A DNA stretch of 7,262 nucleotides, from contig JAGCNA010000154.1 of assembly GCA_017646185.1 (NCBI GenBank), forward strand, positions 1 to 7,262, written 5' to 3'. Below the pieces are notes generated by a model. The model was not told the origin of the DNA. It made no database searches and saw only the letters and a list, made by a program, of their open reading frames with translations. Position numbers and translations under genes: made by a program. The stretch is from Clostridia bacterium. GTDB lineage: Bacteria > Bacillota > Clostridia > Oscillospirales > CAG-382. Numbering within the stretch: position 1 is the stretch's first letter; the number at the start of each line of letters is the position of its first letter. Shown piece after piece: positions 1 to 6,453 of the stretch.

Positions 1-935
1 CCCGAGCTTACGGTATAGCCTTCTTGGGGATGGCACACCGTTATATCGGCGCCGGGTGCGGCAACGGTAATTTTATCGTTGTACTGGGAAAAGTGGGTAG
101 GCACTCCGTCTTTATCCACAGAAGCGACAGAAATAACCCCATCATAAGAAGCGGGATAAAAATATTTTCCCGCAAGAGAAGCATCTGCTCCGTCGTTACC
201 GGCGGCGGCAATAACTATACAGCCTTTGGAAACGGCGTAATTAACTGCGTTTTGCTCGCTTACGGAATATGAATATCCGCCCAAAGAAATATTTATTATA
301 TCTGCACCGTTATCCACGGCGTTGTAAATTCCCTCTACCAAGGCGGAAGAATATACCATTCCGCCGGAGGATACCTTTACGGGATATATCTTTGCACCCT
401 TGGCAACAACGGATATAATACCCGCAACTGCGGTACCGTGTCCCTCCGTATCCGCATAAACTCCGTTTTTGCCGATAGTGGCATCATAACCTTCGGTAAT
501 TACAACGTTTTTGAATTCGGGATGACTGCGCTCTATACCCGTATCCAGAACCGCAATCACAATATCACTTAAATCAGATGAAAGCTTAAACGCTTCACCG
601 ACCGCGCACATATCCATCCACCCGCTGTCCCGAGAAAGATCAAGCAGATCGCGGGGCAGCTCTTTTTCTGCGGAAACCGTGTAGCGGGAAAGAAATGAAA
701 TGTCATCTGCCGTTACAAGATATACCTTTTCGCTGTTGGACAACCGCTTGTATTCGTAACCTTCAAGGAGGCTGTCTACGTCTGCATCGGGAGTAAAAGT
801 TACTATATAACGGGAAAAAGCGCCATTCTCTTTTGCATAGCTGTCAAAGCAGGTAAAACCTGCAAAGCCCCCCTCCGAAGCGGCGGCGAGCAACAAATAT
901 AACGACAGTATGAAAGAGAATAAACGCTTAAACAT
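1..935 (-). CDS. Secreted subtilisin-like serine protease (peptidase S8), C-terminus cut off by window edge
   Basis: This is an exported endopeptidase of the subtilase family; 312 residues are visible. The N-terminus is a signal peptide: basic FKR, a hydrophobic stretch at about residues 5-19, and Ala-rich cleavage candidates near 19-25. A probable inhibitor-like propeptide follows at about 42-85, beginning RYIVTFTPDADV. The catalytic domain starts near residue 105. It shows the Asp site (VLDTGIERSHPEF, D131), the His site (EGHGTAVAG, H166) and the oxyanion-hole Asn (AAAGND, N247). The last visible residues, YTVSSG, align with the start of the GTSxAxP motif, so the catalytic Ser should lie about two codons outside the window and cannot be confirmed. 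An in-frame TAA directly before the ATG fixes the start; the ribosome binding site (GGTGA) is weak. It begins 31 bases after trmN6, on the same strand, and is probably co-transcribed. Its substrate is unknown. Confidence 0.93.
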   Translation of the reverse strand, partial: MFKRLFSFILSLYLLLAAASEGGFAGFTCFDSYAKENGAFSRYIVTFTPDADVDSLLEGYEYKRLSNSEKVYLVTADDISFLSRYTVSAEKELPRDLLDLSRDSGWMDMCAVGEAFKLSSDLSDIVIAVLDTGIERSHPEFKNVVITEGYDATIGKNGVYADTEGHGTAVAGIISVVAKGAKIYPVKVSSGGMVYSSALVEGIYNAVDNGADIINISLGGYSYSVSEQNAVNYAVSKGCIVIAAAGNDGADASLAGKYFYPASYDGVISVASVDKDGVPTHFSQYNDKITVAAPGADITVCHPQEGYTVSS

Positions 936-966
936 TTAAATATTCACCAAATAAGTTTGTAAGGGA

Positions 967-1686
967 TCAAGCAAAATCGCTGTATATTTTTTTCATTTCA
1001 TCCGAATATTCGGTATGAAGATTATCTTTATATATATAGAACACGTTTTCAAAAACCATTCCTTCTGCAGCGTCTTTTTTTGCATCTACCAAAACCAGAG
1101 AAGGCTTTTTTTCCGCAGAGGGGCAAATAACCCTTAAACGCTTGGGCTGAAGAGAATGCTTTTTTAAAGAAAACAGCAAGGAATCCAAACGGTCTGCCCG
1201 ATAAACCATATATACGTTTCCGCCGCTTTTAACGCTTCTGGATGCGGCGGCGCAGACTGAATCGACGGTACACAAAACCTCACGCCGTGCAATATTCAAG
1301 GCTTCCGAAAGGTTATCAAATCCGCTTGACGCTTTAAGATAAGGAGGATTTGAAACACAATAATCATAAACTCCGGCAGGAAATTCTTTTATATGGGTTA
1401 TATCACGCTCAACGGCGTTGTAGCTTTCGGAAAATCCGTTGGAAAGGGCATTACGGGCGGCAAGAGAAACGTATTGCTTTTGTATCTCCACTCCGTCTAC
1501 GCTCATAGCCTTTTTTGAAGCCAACAGCAAAAGACCGATAATTCCGCTGCCTGCACCAAGATCAAGACACCTGCCTCTGCTGTTTACGAAATCCGCAAGC
1601 AGTAAAGCATCCGTCCCGAAGCGGATACCGTCTGTATATTCGGAAAGAACTATTGATTTATTAACCCTTGTGGTTATCATTTCCAT
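967..1686 (-). CDS. trmN6: tRNA1(Val) (adenine(37)-N6)-methyltransferase, TrmN6/YfiC/YabB family
   Basis: This is an S-adenosylmethionine-dependent methyltransferase predicted to N6-methylate A37 of tRNA-Val in the cytoplasm. Seen in the 239-residue protein: the family's N-terminal signature DGIRFGTDALLLADF, the SAM-binding loop DLGAGSG at 42-48 followed by IIGLLLL, an acidic VDGVEIQ strand end at about 63-69, and the N6-adenine catalytic motif NPPY at 113-116. Length matches the family (about 240-250). A longer reading from a TTG at 1713 would add nine residues, but that TTG has no ribosome binding site, whereas the ATG at 1686 has GGAG seven bases upstream. In many Firmicutes this gene precedes rsmI; here a subtilase gene follows instead. 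Membership of the NPPY methyltransferase group is certain; the exact tRNA target is inferred from the family. Confidence 0.9.
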   Translation of the reverse strand: MEMITTRVNKSIVLSEYTDGIRFGTDALLLADFVNSRGRCLDLGAGSGIIGLLLLASKKAMSVDGVEIQKQYVSLAARNALSNGFSESYNAVERDITHIKEFPAGVYDYCVSNPPYLKASSGFDNLSEALNIARREVLCTVDSVCAAASRSVKSGGNVYMVYRADRLDSLLFSLKKHSLQPKRLRVICPSAEKKPSLVLVDAKKDAAEGMVFENVFYIYKDNLHTEYSDEMKKIYSDFA

Positions 1687-1693
1687 AATATTG

Positions 1694-1697
1694 CTCC
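1694..1697 (-). promoter_or_regulatory. Ribosome binding site deciding the trmN6 start
   Basis: GGAG on the minus strand lies 7 bases before the ATG at 1686. The alternative upstream TTG (1713) has no comparable site, so the shorter protein is preferred. Confidence 0.75.
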
Positions 1698-1716
1698 GCT
1701 TTCCATACCGCAAGAA

Positions 1717-1744
1717 GTGTTACGTTTTTTGAGGACTTTGACAA
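1717..1744 (-). promoter_or_regulatory. Weak candidate promoter for trmN6
   Basis: TTGTCA (1739-1744) and TAACAC (1717-1722) on the minus strand are separated by 16 bases. The -35 is good and the -10 poor (3 of 6). It lies just downstream of the ferredoxin terminator, where trmN6 would need its own promoter, and would start RNA near 1710, downstream of the rejected TTG start. Supported mainly by position. Confidence 0.3.
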
Positions 1745-1757
1745 TAAAGATGAATAA

Positions 1758-1779
1758 TGCGCCCCCGAATGAGGGCGCA
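1758..1779 (-). terminator. Intrinsic terminator after the ferredoxin gene
   Basis: Read on the minus strand, TGCGCCC and GGGCGCA form a perfect 7-base-pair GC-rich stem with an 8-base loop, followed by the U-rich tract TTATTCATCTTTATTG. It lies 17 bases after the ferredoxin stop codon, so it would end the short ferredoxin transcript and separate it from trmN6. The tract is interrupted, so some read-through is possible. Confidence 0.75.
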
Positions 1780-1796
1780 CTCTCGTCTGTTACAGA

Positions 1797-1970
1797 TTAT
1801 TCGGCAATAGCCTGTACAGGACATGTACCGGCACAAGCGCCGCAATCAACGCAGGTATCTGCATTTATGTCTGCCTTGCCCTCGTCGTCAATTACGATTG
1901 CTGCCATGGGGCACTGCTCTGCGCAAGCGCCGCAACCGATGCATTCGTCTTTGTTTACCTTATATGCCAT
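1797..1970 (-). CDS. Clostridial-type 2[4Fe-4S] ferredoxin
   Basis: A 57-residue soluble electron carrier of the small bacterial ferredoxin family, which shuttles low-potential electrons between oxidoreductases such as pyruvate:ferredoxin oxidoreductase, hydrogenase or Rnf in anaerobes. Two classic cluster motifs are visible: C10-x2-C13-x2-C16-x3-C20-P and C40-x2-C43-x2-C46-x3-C50-P, each supplying ligands for one or both cubane clusters in the usual crossed pattern. All eight cysteines are present. Start: the ATG at 1970 (MAYKV, the usual family N-terminus) has GGAGGTG six bases upstream; a TTG reading from 1985 overlaps that binding site and is rejected. It is apparently monocistronic, with its own strong promoter (2003-2031) and terminator (1758-1779). 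No partner oxidoreductase is adjacent, so its specific partner is unknown. Confidence 0.96.
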   Translation of the reverse strand: MAYKVNKDECIGCGACAEQCPMAAIVIDDEGKADINADTCVDCGACAGTCPVQAIAE

Positions 1971-1976
1971 ATCGGA

Positions 1977-1983
1977 CACCTCC
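1977..1983 (-). promoter_or_regulatory. Strong ribosome binding site of the ferredoxin gene
   Basis: GGAGGTG on the minus strand, 6 bases before ATG 1970, is a near-perfect match to the 16S rRNA tail. It sets the 57-residue start and suggests high translation. Confidence 0.85.
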
Positions 1984-2002
1984 AATTATAATTTACAAAC
2001 CT

Positions 2003-2031
2003 ATAATAACACAGAAAAATATGTTTTTCAA
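2003..2031 (-). promoter_or_regulatory. Sigma-A promoter of the ferredoxin gene
   Basis: On the minus strand, TTGAAA (2026-2031), a 17-base spacer and TATTAT (2003-2008), with TGT just before the -10 (an extended -10 TGn). Predicted RNA start is near 1996, giving a leader of about 26 bases that contains the strong ribosome binding site. A six-base-pair AT inverted repeat (GAAAAA/TTTTTC) overlaps the -35 and spacer; no known operator is recognised. Confidence 0.75.
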
Positions 2032-2058
2032 GTCTTTCTGCTATTTATTAAAGTATTT

Positions 2059-2997
2059 TTAATATTCTCCCATAGCTTCTCTGATCTTAACGATCATTTT
2101 AGAGAAAGTCTGGTTATAAACTATTCTCTTGCTGCCGTTACCCTTGAACAGATAACCGTTTGCAAACATTATATCACCGTATTCCTCAAAGGCTTCGGTG
2201 CCCATAGTAGTGGACATGGCGTTGTTCATAATTTCCAGATACTTTTCGGAATTGGTTGCAAGAGAGGTTTTTTTCGTTAATGCCAAAAATACGGATTCGT
2301 AAAGGCTGTTTTTAATGGTATAATCGTTTTCGTTGTTTTCGGGATTATAATCCCAGATCATACCCAGAACCTCGTGGCTTATATTTGCATCACCGGGACC
2401 GTAGATCTCACAATAAGCGTCGGGAACGGGCTCGTCATTATCGAGATAATCCTGAATCTCGTCCATAAAATCGGGGTTATACACCTTTATGGCGGTAGGC
2501 AGAGATACGGTTACGGTTCCCAGTTCTTTAACAACTTCATATAATCCGCTGTAATCAAAGGCGGCGTAATAATCTATATCGTAGCCCACGAGATACGGAA
2601 CGGTGTTCATAATATCCTCGGGGGTTCTCATATACAGATATGAATAAAGCGGTGCGGATTTTCCGCCGTTTGCCACAGGAGCATCATAAGGGATAGAGGC
2701 GGTGAGATATATTCCCTTTTCCTCATCTATACGAACAAAGAAAATATTAGCCACGTGCTCTTTGTTTGCCATGCCGATGAACGCCAGGGAAAGCTTTCTG
2801 TCTCTGCCGGTTTCAACCGAATCGCCGGAAGTTTCCGATTCTTCGATAACCTGAGAAACATCGCCATCCGTTCCTTTATCTGATTCACCCAAAAGGACCT
2901 CATCTATGTAGGGCACAGCGACCTTCCAAGCCACCAAACCGAATATAACCAAAAAAAGTAAAAATACAATTAAGAAATTTCTGATAGCGGTAGACAA
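2059..2997 (-). CDS. LCP (LytR-CpsA-Psr)-like membrane-anchored protein lacking the family's key arginines
   Basis: A 312-residue predicted type II membrane protein: a short cytoplasmic N-terminus, one transmembrane helix at about 8-26, an acidic low-complexity linker (about 35-66), then an extracytoplasmic domain. That domain follows the LCP layout: LSLAFIGMA and IFFVRID strands, SIPYDAPV (101-108), VGYDIDYYAAFDYSGLYEVV followed by KELGTVTVSLP (137-167), and HEVLGMIWDY to ESVFLAL (208-240). Active LCP enzymes transfer undecaprenyl-linked glycopolymers to peptidoglycan or protein using conserved Arg/Asp residues. Here the usual SIPRDT Arg is Tyr104, and the R-x-R and R-x-x-RQ positions read WDYN and IKNSLY. 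I infer a pseudoenzyme or a very divergent family member. Start: TTG 2997, with AAAGGAG eight bases upstream; a GTG at 3006 overlaps that site. No terminator separates it from the ferredoxin gene. Confidence 0.72.
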   Translation of the reverse strand: MSTAIRNFLIVFLLFLVIFGLVAWKVAVPYIDEVLLGESDKGTDGDVSQVIEESETSGDSVETGRDRKLSLAFIGMANKEHVANIFFVRIDEEKGIYLTASIPYDAPVANGGKSAPLYSYLYMRTPEDIMNTVPYLVGYDIDYYAAFDYSGLYEVVKELGTVTVSLPTAIKVYNPDFMDEIQDYLDNDEPVPDAYCEIYGPGDANISHEVLGMIWDYNPENNENDYTIKNSLYESVFLALTKKTSLATNSEKYLEIMNNAMSTTMGTEAFEEYGDIMFANGYLFKGNGSKRIVYNQTFSKMIVKIREAMGEY

Positions 2998-3005
2998 AAT
3001 CTCCA

Positions 3006-3012
3006 CTCCTTT
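3006..3012 (-). promoter_or_regulatory. Ribosome binding site deciding a TTG start for the LCP-like gene
   Basis: AAAGGAG on the minus strand ends 8 bases before TTG 2997. The in-frame GTG at 3004-3006 overlaps this site and would have a leader of only about 8 bases from the predicted RNA start, so TTG is preferred. Confidence 0.7.
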
Positions 3013-3020
3013 CCGAATAC

Positions 3021-3049
3021 ATTATAATACAATTGTTTTATTTTGTCAA
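3021..3049 (-). promoter_or_regulatory. Perfect-consensus sigma-A promoter of the LCP-like gene
   Basis: Minus strand TTGACA (3044-3049), exactly 17 bases, then TATAAT (3021-3026). Predicted RNA start is near 3014, giving a leader of about 17 bases that begins just before the ribosome binding site. It is divergent from the uppP promoter, with 25 bases between the two -35 boxes. Confidence 0.88.
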
Positions 3050-3050
3050 A

Positions 3051-3060
3051 TATAATTATA
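3051..3060. repeat. 10-base palindrome between divergent -35 boxes
   Basis: TATAATTATA is a perfect palindrome between the two -35 elements (ending at 3049 and starting at 3075). It could be a small operator or simply AT-rich chance; nothing known is recognised. Confidence 0.3.
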
Positions 3061-3074
3061 CTTTCAAGGTAATA

Positions 3075-3103
3075 TTGACATTTATACTTAAATATCTTAT
3101 AAT
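3075..3103 (+). promoter_or_regulatory. Perfect-consensus sigma-A promoter of the uppP-ftsK-lipoprotein operon
   Basis: TTGACA (3075-3080), exactly 17 bases, then TATAAT (3098-3103). Predicted RNA start is near 3110, leaving a leader of about 29 bases before ATG 3139 with GAGG at 3128-3131. No leader attenuator or riboswitch fits in so short a leader. Confidence 0.9.
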
Positions 3104-3138
3104 AAATATAATATTATGTATACTTATGAGGATCTACA

Positions 3139-3978
3139 ATGAGCATTTTCGAAGGTATCCTTTACGGTCTGTTACAAGGTATTGCGGAATTTCTTCCCAT
3201 TTCCTCCAGCGGACATCTTGCTTTAGCCCAAAACCTCTTCGGCGCCGCCAATACAGAAGGGAACGAATATCTTGCCTTCAACGTGTTGCTTCATCTGGCA
3301 ACCCTTGCGGCGGTCTGCACCGTTTACCGTAAGGACGTATGGCTGGTTATTAAAGGCTTTTTCTCTTTACTCTTTAAATTGTTCAAAAGAAAATTGAATT
3401 TAAAAAAGCTGGACTACGGCGAAAAGCTTTGTGTAATGCTTGTTTTTGCCACACTCCCTCTCGTTCCCGCAATACTTGTCAAGGATTGGCTGGAGGCGGT
3501 ATCTTCCGTAAGCTGGGCAATAGGATTGCTGCTTATTATAAACGGTTTGGTATTGTTTATTTCCGATAAGCTGGCAAGCAACAAATTTTCTGTTGCAAAA
3601 GCAAATCCCGTAAAAGCCTTTTATCCCGGCGTTGCTCAGGTGTTTGGTCTGCTTCCCGGTATATCGCGAAGCGGAATTACAATAACCGGTTCGCTGCTGG
3701 GCGGATTCAACAGAAAAGACGCAGTTAAGCTTTCCTTCCTTATGTCCATACCCGCCATACTCGGCGCAAGCATACTTGAACTGCCGGATTTCTTTAAAAA
3801 CGGTATCCCTGCCGAAAACGCACTTCCCTTTGTTATCGGTGCCGCAGTTGCGGCGGTAAGCGGATTCGGCGCAATCAAGCTTTTGCAGTATATCGCTAAA
3901 AACAAAGGCTTTTCATACTTTTCACTCTATTGCATAGCGGTGGGAATATTTGCAATAATCGCAGACGTTATTATATAA
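3139..3978 (+). CDS. uppP: Undecaprenyl-diphosphate phosphatase (UppP/BacA)
   Basis: An integral membrane enzyme that dephosphorylates undecaprenyl pyrophosphate to the monophosphate lipid carrier used for peptidoglycan and other wall polymers; overproduction of the family gives bacitracin resistance. Its 279 residues match the usual 265-280. Seen: the (E/Q)xxxE motif as Q13-GIA-E17, then FLPISSSGHL with H26, and the second signature PGISRSGIT at 173-181 with the catalytic Arg177. Several hydrophobic helices follow (about 100-114, 123-142, 200-211, 226-245, 257-279), consistent with the inverted-repeat fold. The ATG has GAGG seven bases upstream. It is the first gene of the rightward operon, 27 bases before ftsK, and divergent from an LCP-like gene, which fits an envelope role. 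All expected active-site residues are present. Confidence 0.97.
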   Translation: MSIFEGILYGLLQGIAEFLPISSSGHLALAQNLFGAANTEGNEYLAFNVLLHLATLAAVCTVYRKDVWLVIKGFFSLLFKLFKRKLNLKKLDYGEKLCVMLVFATLPLVPAILVKDWLEAVSSVSWAIGLLLIINGLVLFISDKLASNKFSVAKANPVKAFYPGVAQVFGLLPGISRSGITITGSLLGGFNRKDAVKLSFLMSIPAILGASILELPDFFKNGIPAENALPFVIGAAVAAVSGFGAIKLLQYIAKNKGFSYFSLYCIAVGIFAIIADVII

Positions 3979-3988
3979 AATATTTTTT

Positions 3989-3993
3989 AAGGA
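3989..3993 (+). promoter_or_regulatory. Ribosome binding site of ftsK with long spacing
   Basis: AAGGA lies 12 bases before ATG 4006, longer than the usual 5-9, so ftsK may be translated less efficiently than uppP. No better in-frame start is nearby. Confidence 0.55.
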
Positions 3994-4005
3994 ACTATAA
4001 ATAAA

Positions 4006-6453
4006 ATGGCAACAAAAAATAAAAAAAGCACACCCGTAAAGAAAGCGGCAAAGCCAAAGCAGAATAAATCGTATAAACAGACGAAAAGCGTTGAAAAACA
4101 AAAAAAGGCAGTATATATTGCTCCTTATATAATATTCATCGCTGCGCTGTTTATTACCCTTACCTTCTTTTTTGATACAAAAGCGGTAGGCTCTTGGGTA
4201 AACTCAGCCCTTGATTGGCTGGTGGGAAAAGGCAAGTACTTTTTACCCATATATATGTTTGCTCTTTCTTTTATGTGGAAAAGCGACAGAGAGAAAAACG
4301 CCCTGCCTCTTAAATCCATACTGTATTCGGTAAACCTGCTTACCCTGCTTATGGTTATAAGACTTGCAAAATACGAATCCGGTGTTATTTTCAACTGGTT
4401 TACCGACCTGCTTACAGAAAAAGCAATAGGCACCGTTGCAACCTGGGTATTGGCAGTTATATTCTTTGCGGTTTCCCTTATACTTCTGTGCGGCAGCACA
4501 CCCGATGCGGTTGTAAGAAATATAATCAAATTCTTCAAAGAAGCAGATTATTCTGCTGTTCAGCGCGAGCACAAGGAAAAAGCACCCAAGGTTAAAGAGG
4601 TAAAAGAAGTTAAAGCAAAGCCCGTAAAAGCGCCTGCACCTATCGTTGAGGATGACGGTCAGCGTAAATTCGATCTTCCCGTGATGGATGATATGGAATC
4701 AAAAGCCGCACCTGAGGAAAAACACGAGATAAACCGTGAAGACCCTTGGGACGAAAAGGTAAAAGAACAAGATGTTCCCGTTTCGGAGCCCGAAGCATCT
4801 GCCGAAGAAGTGATTGAAACGGTTGCCGAAGAAGTGCCCGTACCCGAAGCTGCACCCGAAGCCGAAGGGGAGGACGAACCCTTGGCGGAAGATATTGAAA
4901 GTCTTGAAGACGAAGAGCCCATTCTGGAAACCGAAGACGTGGAAGTTCCCGAAGCGCCTTACGTATTCCCGCCCCTTTCCCTGCTTATTGAGGGCAACGA
5001 AACCGACGGCGGATTTACCCAGGCGGATATACGTGCTACGGGACAAAAGCTTATAGAAACCTTGGAAAGCTTTGGCGCCCGCGCAAAAATAGTTAACACA
5101 AGCTGCGGTCCTACCGTAACCCGTTTTGAATTACAGCCCGAGATCGGTGTAAAGGTTAAGCAGATAATCAATCTTTCCGAAGATATTGCCCTTCACCTTT
5201 CCGCCTCCAGCGTAAGAGTTGAGCCTATTCCCGGAAAGGGCGCTGTGGGTGTTGAGGTGCCTAACAGAAGATCCTCCATAGTAAGACTTCACGATCTTAT
5301 CGCTACCCCCACCTTCCGTGATTCCACAGACAAATTGCTTACCTGCCTCGGCAAAGATATTGCAGGAAACCCCGTATTCCTTGATATTAAAAAGATGCCT
5401 CACCTGCTTATTGCAGGTGCTACCGGTCAGGGTAAATCGGTATGTCTTAACTCACTTATTATTTCCCTGCTTTACAAGGCCCGTCCCGAAGAAGTAAAGC
5501 TTATACTTATAGACCCCAAAAAGCTTGAGCTTTCAGATTATAACGGTCTGCCCCATCTGCTGGTACCCGTAGTTACCGAGCCCAAAAAGGCGGCAGGCAC
5601 CCTTAACTGGGCTGTTATGGAAATGGAAAGACGTTTTGAGCGTATTCAGGACGTAAGCGCAAGAGATTCCCGAGAATATAACGAAGCTATTGCAGGCGAT
5701 CCCGAAAAAGAATATATGCCCGATGTGGTTATCGTTATCGACGAGCTTGCTGACCTTATGATGACCGCACCCGATGACGTTGAAACCTCTATCTGCCGTC
5801 TTGCACAAAAAGCACGTGCCGCAGGTATGCATCTGGTTATCGGTACTCAGCGTCCCTCTACAGACGTTATTACCGGTCTTATTAAAGCCAACATCCCCTC
5901 CCGTATTGCATTCACCGTTGTTTCCCGCGTGGATTCCGATATTATATTGGGCCAAAGCGGCGCAGAGCGTCTGCTGGGTAAGGGTGATATGCTTTATGCA
6001 CCCGTAAGCGCCATTAAGCCTTTGCGTGTTCAGGGCGCATTCGTAGACGGTAAAAAAGAAGTTACCGCTGTTACGCAGTTTATTAAATCCGCCGCCAACG
6101 TTGCTTATGACGAATCCGTTATGGAAAAGATCGAACAAGAAGCAAAAATGTGCGGTGTGAAGAAAAAGAAAGTCGCTGTTGAAGAAGATGGCGGCGCAGA
6201 AGACGACGATAAGGACGATCCTATCAAGATAAAAGCCATTGAAGTGGCGCTTGAATACGGTACCATATCCACTTCCCTGCTCCAGCGCAGACTTTCTCTG
6301 GGCTATGCAAAAGCCGCCAGAATTGTAGACAAACTGGAAAGAAGCGGCGTTATCGGCGAATTCGACCCCACCACCAAAAAACGCGCTATCTTAATTACTC
6401 CCGAAGAATTTGCGGAAATGAAACTTAATTTAAAATCTGGTGAAGAAGAATGA
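4006..6453 (+). CDS. ftsK: DNA translocase FtsK/SpoIIIE
   Basis: A septum-anchored hexameric ATPase that pumps double-stranded DNA so that chromosomes clear the division septum; in spore formers the same protein fills the forespore. Domains in the 815 residues: a Lys-rich cytoplasmic N-terminus (1-35); four hydrophobic helices at about 36-56, 76-92, 104-120 and 142-162; a linker that is basic at 188-209 (KVKEVKEVKAKPVK) and acidic, Pro/Glu-rich at 214-318; the alpha domain (about 320-430); the RecA-like beta domain with Walker A GATGQGKS (471-478), Walker B VVIVIDE (574-580) and the conserved TQRPSTDVITG (614-624); a charged spacer (717-737); and a gamma winged helix (about 738-805, LGYAKAARIVDKLERSGVIG) that reads chromosome-orienting motifs. 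Length is close to Bacillus SpoIIIE. Walker A has Gln where many Firmicutes have Ser. The sequence cannot say whether it serves vegetative division, sporulation or both. Confidence 0.97.
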   Translation: MATKNKKSTPVKKAAKPKQNKSYKQTKSVEKQKKAVYIAPYIIFIAALFITLTFFFDTKAVGSWVNSALDWLVGKGKYFLPIYMFALSFMWKSDREKNALPLKSILYSVNLLTLLMVIRLAKYESGVIFNWFTDLLTEKAIGTVATWVLAVIFFAVSLILLCGSTPDAVVRNIIKFFKEADYSAVQREHKEKAPKVKEVKEVKAKPVKAPAPIVEDDGQRKFDLPVMDDMESKAAPEEKHEINREDPWDEKVKEQDVPVSEPEASAEEVIETVAEEVPVPEAAPEAEGEDEPLAEDIESLEDEEPILETEDVEVPEAPYVFPPLSLLIEGNETDGGFTQADIRATGQKLIETLESFGARAKIVNTSCGPTVTRFELQPEIGVKVKQIINLSEDIALHLSASSVRVEPIPGKGAVGVEVPNRRSSIVRLHDLIATPTFRDSTDKLLTCLGKDIAGNPVFLDIKKMPHLLIAGATGQGKSVCLNSLIISLLYKARPEEVKLILIDPKKLELSDYNGLPHLLVPVVTEPKKAAGTLNWAVMEMERRFERIQDVSARDSREYNEAIAGDPEKEYMPDVVIVIDELADLMMTAPDDVETSICRLAQKARAAGMHLVIGTQRPSTDVITGLIKANIPSRIAFTVVSRVDSDIILGQSGAERLLGKGDMLYAPVSAIKPLRVQGAFVDGKKEVTAVTQFIKSAANVAYDESVMEKIEQEAKMCGVKKKKVAVEEDGGAEDDDKDDPIKIKAIEVALEYGTISTSLLQRRLSLGYAKAARIVDKLERSGVIGEFDPTTKKRAILITPEEFAEMKLNLKSGEEE

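Noticed and set aside
24..272. Plus-strand open frame of 82 codons at the left edge
   Set aside because: It lies antisense to the subtilase gene, which carries clear Asp, His and Asn motifs; the plus-strand translation shows no domain.
2009..2027. AT inverted repeat GAAAAA-CATA-TTTTTC as a terminator for the LCP-like gene
   Set aside because: The stem has five A-T pairs out of six and would be too weak to end transcription; it more likely reflects AT-rich promoter DNA.
1717..2280. Plus-strand open frame of 187 codons
   Set aside because: It runs antisense across the ferredoxin gene, its promoter and the end of the LCP-like gene. Its protein is low-complexity and unrecognisable, and no ribosome binding site supports it.
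3033..3332. Plus-strand open frame overlapping the start of uppP
   Set aside because: It begins upstream of or inside the uppP promoter and reads uppP in the wrong frame; uppP itself has conserved motifs and a proper binding site.
4640..5056. Several overlapping open frames on both strands in the ftsK linker
   Set aside because: They arise from the GAA/CCC/GAG-rich linker, which leaves few stops in any frame. Their Ser-rich or Lys/Pro-rich translations have no independent support.
5533..6138. Minus-strand open frame of 201 codons inside ftsK
   Set aside because: It is a mirror of the highly conserved FtsK motor domain; the Cys/Gly/Asn-rich translation looks like a codon-usage artefact.
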